Positions 25,327 through 34,289 are shown, counted from the stretch's first letter. The stretch: 64,000 bases of DNA from Dyadobacter sp. MSC1_007 (GCF_023667495.1 NZ_JAMOZL010000002.1:620001-684000); one strand, 5' to 3'. Notes: a model not told the origin generated them from the sequence alone. Translations and numbers: made by a program.

Positions 25327-25965
25327 ATGAAATCATTAGTCCGCATCTCATTGGTCCTGGCTGGATTCCTTTTCTTTTCTTCGGATGTGTTCAGCCAGAG
25401 TAAGTTTGCACTTTCAGCCACAGTTGCCCCATTTTATGCGCATACAAAAGGCTCAGTAGAAGTTACAGTGCCTGACCCAAATAATAGCGGAGATTTTATT
25501 TCACAGATGTGGAAGTCGAAATCGTCGTCAAATGGATTTTGGCTTGGTTTCAACGGAAGATATTCGTTTTCACAAAAATGGTCGGCGTCAACAGGTTTGT
25601 GGTATGCGTATTCCAGAATTAAGACATCTACTTTCAGTAGCCGCAGCTATAATTTCTCAATCCCTGTAATCGCTAATTTTCAGACATCAGAAAAGAAATT
25701 ATCGCCCTATTTTTCGGCTGGTGCATTATGGAATTTTGGTACAACCAGTCACGTAAGATTCCCTGATTTGGGAACGGTTACTTTTAAATCCGACCGCAAC
25801 AGGTCCAGGATATCGCCAATGGTAGGGGCAGGAGTAATTTATCATTTCGCCCAACGTTTGTCATTCATCGCCCAGCCAATTTTCAGCTATGCGATCCCGC
25901 CTTCCGGTGTCGACATTCATACATACCAATTGAGTCTTAATACGCAACTGCTATTCAAGTTGTAG
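25327..25965 (+). CDS. Outer-membrane beta-barrel protein (OmpW/porin family type)
   Basis: A 212-residue protein with a signal peptide (MKSLVRISLVLAGFLFFSSD, then VFSQ) and alternating aromatic strands (SSNGFWLGFNGRYSFSQKWS, ASTGLWYAYSRIKTSTFSSR) ending in a terminal strand LSLNTQLLFKL. This is the usual small eight-strand barrel seen in Bacteroidota, with no functional signature. A 116-bp gap and lower GC separate it from the sulfite dehydrogenase gene, so it is probably not in that operon. Confidence 0.7.
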   Translation: MKSLVRISLVLAGFLFFSSDVFSQSKFALSATVAPFYAHTKGSVEVTVPDPNNSGDFISQMWKSKSSSNGFWLGFNGRYSFSQKWSASTGLWYAYSRIKTSTFSSRSYNFSIPVIANFQTSEKKLSPYFSAGALWNFGTTSHVRFPDLGTVTFKSDRNRSRISPMVGAGVIYHFAQRLSFIAQPIFSYAIPPSGVDIHTYQLSLNTQLLFKL

Positions 25966-26018
25966 CCCCGCGCGATCTTATTGAATGGGGCTGGAATAAA
26001 AATCAAGAAATTATATCA

Positions 26019-26585
26019 ATGGGATATTTGAAACAATACTACGAGCGATTGGTTGCGCTGCCTGAGTCTGAATGGCAGTTCATCGCTTCAAATTTTGTGC
26101 GCAAGGAATTTCAAAGAGGTGAAACTATCACCAGTCGGAACAATATTGAGCAATACCTTTATTTCTTAGAAACAGGAATTGTTCGTTTTTTTATTCCCAA
26201 AGAAGAAGGCGAGTTGACTTTTAATTTTAATTTCGAAAAAGAATTTACCGGCTCCTACGATTCATTTTTGTCCCGGACACCATCCCAATGCACTTTGCAG
26301 GCAATAACCAGCACGATTAGTTGGCAGATATCCTATGAAAGTTTGCAAAATATATATACCCAAACGCAAGTGGGGAATTATTTGGGACGTATGGTTGCAG
26401 AACAACTTCTTTTAATGAAAGGAAAGCGGGAACTCTCCCTGGTTAACCATAATGCAAAGGAACGATATCTGAACCTTTTCACCGAGCAGCCGCAAATACT
26501 AAGGAACGTTCCTTTAAAATATGTAGCCTCCTATATTGGCATCACACCGCAGGCTTTGAGTAGAATTCGCAGACAAATTAGTTAA
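26019..26585 (+). CDS. Crp/Fnr family transcriptional regulator
   Basis: A 188-residue protein with an N-terminal cyclic-nucleotide-binding fold (EFQRGETITSRNNIEQYLYF, ETGIVRFFIPKEEGELTFNF) and a C-terminal winged helix (LKYVASYIGITPQALSRIRR). Members of this size are common in Bacteroidota and mostly uncharacterised. It follows the beta-barrel gene by 53 bp in the same direction. Confidence 0.82.
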   Translation: MGYLKQYYERLVALPESEWQFIASNFVRKEFQRGETITSRNNIEQYLYFLETGIVRFFIPKEEGELTFNFNFEKEFTGSYDSFLSRTPSQCTLQAITSTISWQISYESLQNIYTQTQVGNYLGRMVAEQLLLMKGKRELSLVNHNAKERYLNLFTEQPQILRNVPLKYVASYIGITPQALSRIRRQIS

Positions 26586-26595
26586 CATATGTTCA

Positions 26596-26626
26596 TTGCC
26601 TTGGAGTATCATTTGCCGCAATTTTG
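26596..26626 (+). promoter_or_regulatory. Candidate promoter of the peptide deformylase gene
   Basis: TTG (26596-26598) and CAATTTTG (26619-26626) are 20 bp apart, matching the TTG/TAnnTTTG pattern with one mismatch. The ATG at 26644 would be about 11 nt downstream of the start site. Confidence 0.35.
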
Positions 26627-26643
26627 CAACAAAATCAGCAAAT

Positions 26644-27231
26644 ATGATACTCCCGATTCTAGCCTACGGATGCAATGTTTTACGCCAGCATTGTCATAAT
26701 ATTGAACCAGACTTTCCTAACCTCGATGATTTGATCAGCAGCATGTGGGAAACCATGTATAATGCAAATGGCTGTGGGCTGGCTGCGCCACAAATTGGTC
26801 AATGCATTAACCTGTTTGTTGTCGACAGCAAGTCAACCTACGAAAGTTATGATCCAGCTGAACAGGCACAGAATTTCGAGGCTGGCGATACTGGAATTGT
26901 AGAAACTTTCGTGAATGCCAGGATTATGTCCCGTTCGGAGCGTGTTTGGGCTCAGGAAGAAGGTTGTTTAAGTATACCCGGCCTGGATGGGCTCGTAACG
27001 AGGAACTGGGCAATTACAATTGAGTATCAAGACCAATCTTTCGAAAAACAGATCAAATCTTTTGCTGGCAAAACCGCACGCATGATCCAACACGAATATG
27101 ATCATACGCAAGGCATTTTATATCTGGATTATTTGAAACCCTTGAAGCGGCAACTGATGGAAAGCAAATTGAAGAAACTGGCAAAGGGATACGTCAAGCC
27201 CAATTATCCCATGAAATTTGTAAAGGATTGA
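26644..27231 (+). CDS. def: Peptide deformylase
   Basis: The ATG at 26644 is chosen because the protein then starts MILPILAYGCNVLRQ as in the family; an upstream TTG at 26596 is not needed. All three catalytic motifs are intact: GCGLAAPQIG (43-52), EEGCLSIPG (105-113, metal ligand Cys108) and QHEYDH (149-154, two metal His plus the catalytic Glu). It removes the formyl group from nascent proteins. At 195 residues it is slightly long because of an acidic insertion at about 62-88. Its neighbours (Crp regulator, efflux pump) are not the usual fmt/ruvX context, so it may be a second copy. Confidence 0.92.
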   Translation: MILPILAYGCNVLRQHCHNIEPDFPNLDDLISSMWETMYNANGCGLAAPQIGQCINLFVVDSKSTYESYDPAEQAQNFEAGDTGIVETFVNARIMSRSERVWAQEEGCLSIPGLDGLVTRNWAITIEYQDQSFEKQIKSFAGKTARMIQHEYDHTQGILYLDYLKPLKRQLMESKLKKLAKGYVKPNYPMKFVKD

Positions 27232-27259
27232 TCACTCCGCCACACTAATTTCTAGATGT

Positions 27260-28471
27260 TCAGCTCTCATGTGGGCGCTTGTCGCCGAAAACCAGGTACA
27301 CCGCGACAACGCCTATTGCGAAAAAACTTAGCACAAGAGGAAAAACCCCGCTGACCATCACATAACTGATGATCGACCCCAGGGACGCCCCAACGAAGAA
27401 GAAGCAAGTCCCGTAAACAGACGAGGCGATACCCGCCATGTTTCCCATGGGTTCGAGCGCCAAAGCACTGCTATTTGGCTCGACGGCCAGATTAATGGCC
27501 ATCATCAGGATCACACCACCGAAAAATAAAGGCATACCCGGCGGGTCCCCAAGCATCAATGTGGACAGGAACAAGAGTCCTCCAACTGCCAGGTAGACGA
27601 TCAGAAGCCATTTGATCGCGCGCCTTGCTCCATACCTGGAAGAAAGCCGGGAATTCAATAGGGTGCTTAATGAGCAGAGGAGCCCCATACCTGCGAAAAT
27701 CCAGACAAAAAGCTCCGGCCTTCCATATATCTCGCTCACAATGTGTTCCGAACTGGCAACATATGCGCTTAAAGCAGCAAAGAGGACCGTCGTAATAGCG
27801 GTGTATCGGAGAAATATGCGATTACCTGCAACCTTACGGACAGATCCACCGATACTGGCCCAATTGAGTGTAAGACGTTGGTCCGGTGACAAAGATTCCT
27901 CCATTCGTAGTGACCAGAGGAAAACCACAACCGCAAAAAGAGGTGGGGTAAGAAAAACCATTTTCCAGGACCCGACCGATAGAATGGCCAATCCCAGGAA
28001 AGGCGCAATAACAGGAGTGAATAAAAAAATCGTGAATACAAGGGACATGATGCGGGCCATCTGATCGCCGACAAAACGGTCGCGAACGCCTGCAATGGTC
28101 GTCATAAAGACGGCCGACGCTCCCATACCGGCCACAAACCTCGCTGCCAGCATGAGCTCGATACTTGGGGCCATAGCTGCAAGCAAGCCGCCGACGATGT
28201 AAAGCGGAAACCCAACCCGAAGGATCGCAACCCGTCCGAAGCGGTCTGAGAGTATGCCGAAGACGATCTGGGCGACCTGTCCCATAAAAAAGAATGTGAT
28301 GATCTGTGCTGTCGTTGTCGAATCACTTTTCAGCCCGAAGTGCTCACGAACTTCACCGAATGCGGGCAGCATAATATCAATGCCCAAAGCCGTCAAAGTC
28401 ATTGTACACGCCGACAATGCGATAAATTCGGCTTGCTTCATTTTAAATGCCTTTGCTATTTCTTTTTCCAT
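27260..28471 (-). CDS. Bcr/CflA family MFS drug-efflux transporter
   Basis: The upstream TTG at 28492 is ignored; the ATG at 28471 gives 403 residues with twelve predicted helices. The Bcr/CflA pattern is visible: TALGIDIMLPAFGEVREHFG in helix 1, the loop motif GILSDRFGRVAILRVG after helix 2, and GMGASAVFMTTIAGVRDRFV. Such proton antiporters export compounds such as bicyclomycin or chloramphenicol; the specificity here is unknown. It converges with the deformylase gene. Confidence 0.88.
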   Translation of the reverse strand: MEKEIAKAFKMKQAEFIALSACTMTLTALGIDIMLPAFGEVREHFGLKSDSTTTAQIITFFFMGQVAQIVFGILSDRFGRVAILRVGFPLYIVGGLLAAMAPSIELMLAARFVAGMGASAVFMTTIAGVRDRFVGDQMARIMSLVFTIFLFTPVIAPFLGLAILSVGSWKMVFLTPPLFAVVVFLWSLRMEESLSPDQRLTLNWASIGGSVRKVAGNRIFLRYTAITTVLFAALSAYVASSEHIVSEIYGRPELFVWIFAGMGLLCSLSTLLNSRLSSRYGARRAIKWLLIVYLAVGGLLFLSTLMLGDPPGMPLFFGGVILMMAINLAVEPNSSALALEPMGNMAGIASSVYGTCFFFVGASLGSIISYVMVSGVFPLVLSFFAIGVVAVYLVFGDKRPHES

Positions 28472-28689
28472 GCTGAGTCTGGTATTAAGCAATCCTGTGA
28501 AAGTTCAATGCAAAGGTATAGCCAGCGATTACCATAAATGATGGCCAAATGAGACATTCTGAAGGGTTGATTTGGACAGTTTTCATGTGGCAGTTGGGCG
28601 TTGCGCAGGCAATTCATAGGCATAGTCTTTTTGCAAGCACCTGTACTTTGTTTTCAATTCAGGAATTCACCGACATTTCTTTAACCATT

Positions 28690-29727
28690 ATGAAAAGCCT
28701 GTTCGGATTATTAAATCAAAATAAAGGACAAACGCTTGGCCTCGCATTAGCAGGGATCGGGCTGCTTGCAGTCGCCAGGGCCGTGTATCAGCGCATTACA
28801 AGGCTTGACTTTCGTGATAAGGTGATTGTCATCACCGGCGGTTCGCGTGGGCTCGGGCTCGAAATCGCCCGGATATTGGCGGGGCAGGGAGCGAAAATAG
28901 CGATTTGCGCCCGGTCAGCTAACGAGCTTTCTCTGGCCGCATCTGAATTAAACGCCGCGGGAGGAGAGATATTGACCGTTGAGGCTGATCTGACTTCCCC
29001 AGAGGAAGCGCAGCAGTTTGTGGACAAGGTAATCGCACATTCCGGCCGCATCGACGTGCTGATCAACAATGCAGGTGTGATGCTGGTGGGGCCGGAAAAC
29101 GTAATGGAAATTGACGATTATCACCGTGTGATGGACGCAAATTGCTGGTCGGCGCTATACATGATCAAAGCCGCATTGCCGCATTTCCATGAGCAGGGAG
29201 GCGGGCGCATCGCGAACATTTCATCCATCGGCGGCAAGATCTCCGTGCCCCATATGCTTCCGTACAGCGTCAGCAAATTCGCATTAACAGCCCTTTCCGA
29301 AGGCCTGGCCACGGAATTGAAAAAATACAACATCCATGTGACAACGGTAATTCCCAATCTCATGAGGACCGGCAGTCCACGAAATATCGATCTGAAAGGC
29401 GACCATGAAGCGGAATATGCCTGGTTCAAGATCGCCGATTCGTTGCCATTACTGTCGCAGGACGCCAGCGCAGCAGCGACCGATATTGTCGAGGGCATTG
29501 CAGCAGGCGAGACCGAAGTGATCCTAACGCCCATTGCCCGTGCGGCCACAATCATGAACGGCATTGCGCCCGGAGCGCTCACCACGGTCATGCAATGGGC
29601 CGACCGTTTTTTCCCGCAAAGCGACAATACAGAGGTGAAAAAGGGCTACGAAAGCGAGTCGGGCACCACAACCGGCATGATCGGCTCCCTTACCGACGAA
29701 GCTGCCGCGAGGAATAACGAGTTTTAG
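28690..29727 (+). CDS. Membrane-anchored SDR family oxidoreductase
   Basis: The frame is open from 28549, but the ATG at 28690 fits the family. The 345-residue product has an N-terminal hydrophobic anchor (TLGLALAGIGLLAVARAVY), then a classical SDR domain: cofactor motif TGGSRGLG (49-56), NNAG (126-129), catalytic Ser in NISSIGG, Tyr192 and Lys196 in YSVSK. The C-terminal 60 residues (AATIMNGIAPGALTTVMQWA) are specific to this subfamily. It is predicted to be NAD(P)-dependent; the substrate is unknown. Confidence 0.85.
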   Translation: MKSLFGLLNQNKGQTLGLALAGIGLLAVARAVYQRITRLDFRDKVIVITGGSRGLGLEIARILAGQGAKIAICARSANELSLAASELNAAGGEILTVEADLTSPEEAQQFVDKVIAHSGRIDVLINNAGVMLVGPENVMEIDDYHRVMDANCWSALYMIKAALPHFHEQGGGRIANISSIGGKISVPHMLPYSVSKFALTALSEGLATELKKYNIHVTTVIPNLMRTGSPRNIDLKGDHEAEYAWFKIADSLPLLSQDASAAATDIVEGIAAGETEVILTPIARAATIMNGIAPGALTTVMQWADRFFPQSDNTEVKKGYESESGTTTGMIGSLTDEAAARNNEF

Positions 29728-29746
29728 GATAGGTGTTGCGGGTTGA

Positions 29747-30604
29747 TTACTCCGCTTTACCAGAGCCGCGGTCAAAAAAATTACTTTTTTCGCCAATCGC
29801 AGTTCTGACACACATCATGATCTCTTCGTGCAAGTCGGTGCCCGAAGCGTGAAGTGGATCGATACCTTTTACCAATACTGCCCGCAAGGCAAAAAGCTCT
29901 TTTCTGTTAAATTTCTTTGAAGCTTTTACCAGTTCCAGCTTCATAAGCTCCTCCTGCTGATCATGTTTCGGGTTGAAAATTTCGTTGATATGGCTGCATT
30001 GGTGGCAGACGCCATTTTTATTGATCAACGCGCACCTGCTTTCAAAGATATCCGTCATCAAATTTCTGGCGTCGTTCAGCAAGTGCTTGATCACACCTTC
30101 AGTCTCCCCGAGGATGAGACAGATTTCCTTGATTTGAAAATCGTAAACATCCTTTAAAATCAGCGCGACCTGGTTTTCTATGAGTAAGGTTTTTGAGATA
30201 CAGGTGAAGCAAAAGTCGATGTGCTCTTTCATCTCGTAAGCCCCGACATGCGATGTGTCATGAACCATCCAGAAAGTCTTCCTGACCTCCTCCGAGCCTA
30301 TTGCCAGATCCGCGCCGCGGTCCTGGGCATCAGTTTGCCATCTTTTTGATTTCCGTAAGTGGTCGTAGGCAAGGTTGGTGGCGATCTTGAATACCCAGGT
30401 TTTTAAAGAAGAGTCCTGGTTAAAGGTCGATATATTACTAAATGCCTTAATAAAAGTGTCGTGTGCCAGGTCGTCCACATCATTACGGTCCGTAAGCAGG
30501 CGGTACAGGTAAGATTTTAACTGGTTTTGAAATTCAGCAAACAGTGTTTGAAATGCGTTGATATCACCGGAAATGGCATTTTTGAGGATTTCTTCTCTTT
30601 CCAT
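29747..30604 (-). CDS. ECF-type sigma factor with C-terminal Cys/His extension
   Basis: Start set at the ATG at 30604, giving 285 residues; a longer frame to 30703 would put unrelated residues in front. Region 2 is at about 18-85 (NDVDDLAHDTFIKAFSNIST, WVFKIATNLAYDHLRKSKR) and region 4 at about 130-185. A CFTC motif occurs at 132-135 and a Cys/His cluster (Cys191, Cys200, His201, Cys203, His205 around NGVCHQCSHINEIF) follows region 4, with a helical tail to the end. This layout recurs in a Bacteroidota ECF group; the cysteines could bind zinc or sense redox state. It lies 58 bp downstream of an SDR gene on the same strand. Confidence 0.82.
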   Translation of the reverse strand: MEREEILKNAISGDINAFQTLFAEFQNQLKSYLYRLLTDRNDVDDLAHDTFIKAFSNISTFNQDSSLKTWVFKIATNLAYDHLRKSKRWQTDAQDRGADLAIGSEEVRKTFWMVHDTSHVGAYEMKEHIDFCFTCISKTLLIENQVALILKDVYDFQIKEICLILGETEGVIKHLLNDARNLMTDIFESRCALINKNGVCHQCSHINEIFNPKHDQQEELMKLELVKASKKFNRKELFALRAVLVKGIDPLHASGTDLHEEIMMCVRTAIGEKSNFFDRGSGKAE

Positions 30605-30662
30605 TATTGACAGACTAAGATTAAGGTTGCGGCATTCCGCAGGAAGGCCGCAACCTAATGTA

Positions 30663-31466
30663 CTATAATATGTTAAGCTTGCCACAGTCCATATCGACCA
30701 CATGACTATTGAATACTACGCCGATTTCAGAGGCTAGAAAGGCCGCTGTTTCACCCAGCTGCTTCAATGTCGGAGTCGTCTTTAATATGTCGAAGGCTTT
30801 GTATTGGGCAACTATCTGCTCGGAAGGGATTCCGAGATGTTTTGCGGAGGCTTCGATCCATCCGGAGATTCTTTTCGTTTCCATGATGGCGCCCGGACAA
30901 ATACAGATGACCTTTATACCATCTCCTCCCCATTCAGCTGCCATTACCCGTGTCAATCCCTCAACAGCTGCACTGGCGGCCGTGATACCGGCCAGATTGG
31001 GTAGTTTGGAACGGGATAGCGCGGCTGTGAGCAGCAAAATAGTCCCCTCGGACCGGGTTTGCAGCATATATTTGGCAGCCACTCTTGATGTAAGGAATTG
31101 TGAACCGCAGATCTTTTCCATCGGTGCCATAAATTCTTCAAAAGTAGCTACTGTTGTCGGCGGACGTCCGCCCATTTCGCTATAACTGACCCCGATACCA
31201 TTGAATATGATATCCAACTTTCCGTTATCCGAAACGACTTGTTTTAAAAAGCCGTCTATTTCGGCCTCATTCAATGCGTCCACTTTGGCAGCTTCGGCAT
31301 TTCCTCCGTTGGCTTTGATCTGCCGGGCTAATGCTTTTACAGCATCGAGGTCACGGGCGGTAACATAAATCTTCGCCCCATGTTGCGAAAACGCGCGCGC
31401 GACTGCTCCTGCAATCTCTCCGGATGCGGCAAATACAACGGCTACTTTGTCTTTTAGATTTTCCAT
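30663..31466 (-). CDS. SDR-fold protein lacking the catalytic Tyr and Lys
   Basis: A 267-residue Rossmann-fold protein. The N-terminus keeps the SDR layout (LKDKVAVVFAASGEIAGAVA, with an altered glycine motif) and a GGDGIKVICICPGAIMETKR segment. The active site is not canonical: where Ser, Tyr and Lys are expected, the sequence reads LLLTAALSRS and GITAASAAVEG, so all three catalytic positions are replaced. It may bind NAD(P) as a sensor or act by another mechanism. It is upstream of and co-directional with the ECF sigma factor, with a 58-bp gap, so the pair may be co-transcribed. Confidence 0.8.
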   Translation of the reverse strand: MENLKDKVAVVFAASGEIAGAVARAFSQHGAKIYVTARDLDAVKALARQIKANGGNAEAAKVDALNEAEIDGFLKQVVSDNGKLDIIFNGIGVSYSEMGGRPPTTVATFEEFMAPMEKICGSQFLTSRVAAKYMLQTRSEGTILLLTAALSRSKLPNLAGITAASAAVEGLTRVMAAEWGGDGIKVICICPGAIMETKRISGWIEASAKHLGIPSEQIVAQYKAFDILKTTPTLKQLGETAAFLASEIGVVFNSHVVDMDCGKLNIL

Positions 31467-31613
31467 TTTGCTTGAGTTTTATCTTTTGACGATTAAGCCC
31501 GGCAAAACGGTCGGTTTAAACGAAATATCACAAACCGGGGCTTGCGATTATAGAGGCGACGGCTAAAATGGTGAAGCAAAACAGCGGATCAGTTAACCTG
31601 TTACGCTCAAATT

Positions 31614-32654
31614 TTAGCGATTATACAATTCGATCTTTGCGAAAAAATCATTGAACATCATTTGAATATCCAGGCTGTCATAAACACGGATATTTCTTCC
31701 CTTTGGGTTGTATTGATATAGACCTTGATGGGTGATGATGGGCGCATTAAGCAATGCATAACGGCTTGAAGAAGGGTCTGCCTCAAAGGAAGATTGCAGT
31801 GCGGTGAGCAAGACCAGCGGGCTGTCTCCCAAAATGTAGGTCTCCCCAATGTTGACGTATTTCACGATCCGACCCATCAATCCTTCCAGCGCTTGTGTCA
31901 GATAGTCACCCAAACGACCTTTGGACTTCACTTTCAATAACAGTTCCGAATAGGGCAGGAGCGCTTGTCGGTACGCATTTCTTGGGACCTGCCAAAGTGT
32001 GATCGACGAGTTGTTGAACACAACTCTGGCCGCATTTATATCAATTCCCAAATTATATTCAAGTGGCGTGAAGTTGGGCGGAGGAACAGCGAGCGTAGGA
32101 TATTCAGGCCCTCCGATCCATATTAACGTAAGTTTTGATGCAATGGCAGGCTGGACGAGTAAAGCACTTGCAATTTCTGTTAGTCCTGCTCCGCAGACCA
32201 CGTATAGAGGGAGTTTAGAATCTGTGCGCATTGCTTCACTAATAATGAAGTCAACGGCCTTGCTCTTTACGGGCGTGCTGTCGTTGATCATGCCAACATT
32301 CGAACCAGCAAAAACCGGAACATTTCCAGTCATTTTCATGATTTCAAGCAGCTCTTTTGCTTTGCCGGCAGCATTATCAGCCTGGGTTTTAGAGTTATCA
32401 AAACCATCACCAGCTTTAAGGTGTGATCCGATGATCCCTCTTACTTCGACAGATGGAGACAGCAGTTGGTGGGCAAGTTGAAACATTCCGTCAGGATCTC
32501 CGCTGAAATCATTGTCCACGATCACGCGCATCCTGGGCTGTACCAAGCCATTTTTAAATATATTCACTTGTTGCGCCCAAAGTGGAACAGCGGTAGCAAA
32601 CAAAAGAAAAATCAATGAAATGCCAGCAAATGGCAAAGTACTAAGTCTGGACAT
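31614..32654 (-). CDS. Secreted nucleoside hydrolase-like protein (IUNH fold)
   Basis: A 346-residue protein with a signal peptide ending TAVPLWAQ. The calcium-binding Asp cluster of inosine-uridine nucleoside hydrolases is present (VIVDNDFSGDPDGMFQLA, Asp47, 49, 53 and 55). It is followed by VRGIIGSHLK, VPVFAGSN, LIWIGGPEYP and ILGDSPLVLL, the last carrying the distal Asp. The periplasmic form would release the base from nucleosides, or act on a related ribosyl glycoside. It is probably monocistronic. Confidence 0.82.
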   Translation of the reverse strand: MSRLSTLPFAGISLIFLLFATAVPLWAQQVNIFKNGLVQPRMRVIVDNDFSGDPDGMFQLAHQLLSPSVEVRGIIGSHLKAGDGFDNSKTQADNAAGKAKELLEIMKMTGNVPVFAGSNVGMINDSTPVKSKAVDFIISEAMRTDSKLPLYVVCGAGLTEIASALLVQPAIASKLTLIWIGGPEYPTLAVPPPNFTPLEYNLGIDINAARVVFNNSSITLWQVPRNAYRQALLPYSELLLKVKSKGRLGDYLTQALEGLMGRIVKYVNIGETYILGDSPLVLLTALQSSFEADPSSSRYALLNAPIITHQGLYQYNPKGRNIRVYDSLDIQMMFNDFFAKIELYNR

Positions 32655-32802
32655 AGCGGACCGGGTTTGTTACCAAGCAAAATACATAAAACCCTTATCT
32701 CTATTCAAAAATCATAAAGTTTACTTCCTGTAAGGCACGTTTGCCTTTCGCCAATATTCAGTTTATATTAAGGCAATTAGTTGAACTACATCCGATAGAC
32801 TG

Positions 32803-33348
32803 ATGAAATATTTTTACTTATTGATTGCATTCGCGTGCTCTCTGATCGTCAACGGTCAGGACGTAAAAAATACCTCGTACACTTCGGTTCCGGGCGAAAA
32901 GGTCTTACGCCTTGAATTTGTATTGCCGCTGTCGCAAACGGAGGCTTGGCGGTATTTTTCAGAGGATGAAAAGCTCAAACAATGGATCGCTCCTGTCGTC
33001 CATATGAACCTGAAAGCAGGCGGAAAGCTGGTTACAAATTACGATAAAAGCAAGCCGCTGACAGACAGTTCCTCTATTTCCATTGACGTTATTAACTACC
33101 TCGACAATGAATTGCTTACACTCAAAGTGAATCTGAACGGCAACTTCACTAAGAAAACACAGGACGAAGACGATAACCTTCAGGAAGTCATCCAGCTTTT
33201 CCCAATCGATGGCGGCCACACGAAAGTGGTTTCATCCATGATCGGCTGGGGCCAGGGCGCTGATTGGGATAAGATCTATTCGTTCTTTGTTAAAGGAAAC
33301 ATTTATACCTATGAGGAGTTGATTAAGTTGTTTAAAAAGAAGGGTTAA
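32803..33348 (+). CDS. Secreted SRPBCC (AHSA1-like) domain protein
   Basis: A 181-residue protein with a predicted signal peptide (MKYFYLLIAFACSLIVNGQ) and one SRPBCC/START-like fold: the entry helix TEAWRYFSEDEKLKQWIAP, central strands and the long C-terminal helix YSFFVKGNIYTYEELIKLFK. Most AHSA1-like proteins are cytosolic, so export is unusual. The ligand is unknown. Confidence 0.75.
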   Translation: MKYFYLLIAFACSLIVNGQDVKNTSYTSVPGEKVLRLEFVLPLSQTEAWRYFSEDEKLKQWIAPVVHMNLKAGGKLVTNYDKSKPLTDSSSISIDVINYLDNELLTLKVNLNGNFTKKTQDEDDNLQEVIQLFPIDGGHTKVVSSMIGWGQGADWDKIYSFFVKGNIYTYEELIKLFKKKG

Positions 33349-33444
33349 TTACGATTCGCTGATACTCTTTTTCGAGCGTCAATTCTAAATTTCTGCCATT
33401 AACAGCAAGTTTCCATTTCACTCAACAAATCTAAAAAGAGAACC

Positions 33445-33549
33445 ATGAACCTGAATAACAAAAAGATTCTTTTGATCGGTGGTAGCCATGGTATGGGTCT
33501 GGGAACTGCGCGCGCACAAATGGCCAGGCGAGCGCCTCAGAACGGATAA
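33445..33549 (+). pseudogene. Truncated SDR gene, N-terminal stub only
   Basis: ATG at 33445 reads MNLNNKKILLIGGSHGMGLG and continues TARAQMA, the beta-alpha-beta cofactor motif of an SDR, but the frame stops after 34 residues at 33549. The stub overlaps the 3' end of the convergent SDR gene by 13 bp. The body of the gene is absent, probably lost in a deletion that joined it to the neighbour's end. Confidence 0.6.
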
Positions 33550-34289
33550 CGCCGCATGCCTCCATCGACTACCACGGCCGTGCCAGTGATGTAGCGTGCC
33601 CGGGAAGAGACCAAAAAGACAGCCATATCTGCCATATCTTGCGGGTTTCCGAAATCGCCGAGCGGAATCTCACGTTCGGCGAATGATTTCCTTTCTTCGT
33701 CTGAAAAGTAGGGCCGGATGTTGGCAGTGTCGATCAGTCCTGGTTGCAGCGTATTAACCCTGATGCCAAATTGCCCGACTTGCCCAGCCAGCTGTTTCGA
33801 CCAGGCGGCCATGCTCGCTTTGGCCACCGCCGAAACGTTAATGCTGCGGAGTTCGTAGGTGCTTGTCAGGTTCAGGATCACACCCTGGCGGCGGCTGATC
33901 ATCTGGGGCAAAAGCGCTTGGGTAAGCTGCCTGGGTCGGTCGAAATCGAGTGCCATGGAATCTTCCCACGGTTTTTCAGGACCCGTAATTTCGACGGGGC
34001 TACTTTGTCCGGCGTTGTTGATGAGGATATCAATATTTTCAAATGCAGCCTGCGCCGCTTCTGCAATGCGCTGTGGGCCGTCCGGCGCCAGTATATCCTG
34101 TGCGAAGATCACGGGGGTGATGCCAGTTTCGGCGATAACTTCATTTTTTAGCTTTTTCAGTGATTCTGCGTTGCGGGCTGTGGCAAACACTGTCACGCCT
34201 TCTCTTGCCAATTCCATCACGATCGCGCGGCCAATGCCCTGGCTGGCGCCGGTAACTACTGCTGTCTTTCCTTTTAAATGCAGGTCCAT
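33537..34289 (-). CDS. SDR family protein with atypical active site
   Basis: A 250-residue protein of FabG-like layout: cofactor motif TGASQGIG (13-20), NNAGQS, and the end SSRARYITGTAVVVDGGMRR. The catalytic region reads ILNLTSTYELRS followed by INVSAVAKASMAAW: the Lys is present, but the residue four before it is Ser instead of Tyr and the Ser-Lys spacing is shorter than usual. It may be a distinct subfamily or inactive. It is divergent from the HxlR regulator gene with 103 bp between, a common regulator-target arrangement. Confidence 0.82.
   Translation of the reverse strand: MDLHLKGKTAVVTGASQGIGRAIVMELAREGVTVFATARNAESLKKLKNEVIAETGITPVIFAQDILAPDGPQRIAEAAQAAFENIDILINNAGQSSPVEITGPEKPWEDSMALDFDRPRQLTQALLPQMISRRQGVILNLTSTYELRSINVSAVAKASMAAWSKQLAGQVGQFGIRVNTLQPGLIDTANIRPYFSDEERKSFAEREIPLGDFGNPQDMADMAVFLVSSRARYITGTAVVVDGGMRRYPF

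Noticed and set aside
28549..28689. 47-residue N-terminal extension of the SDR at 28690
   Set aside because: The extra residues do not look like a protein of this family, and the ATG at 28690 begins directly before the usual membrane anchor.
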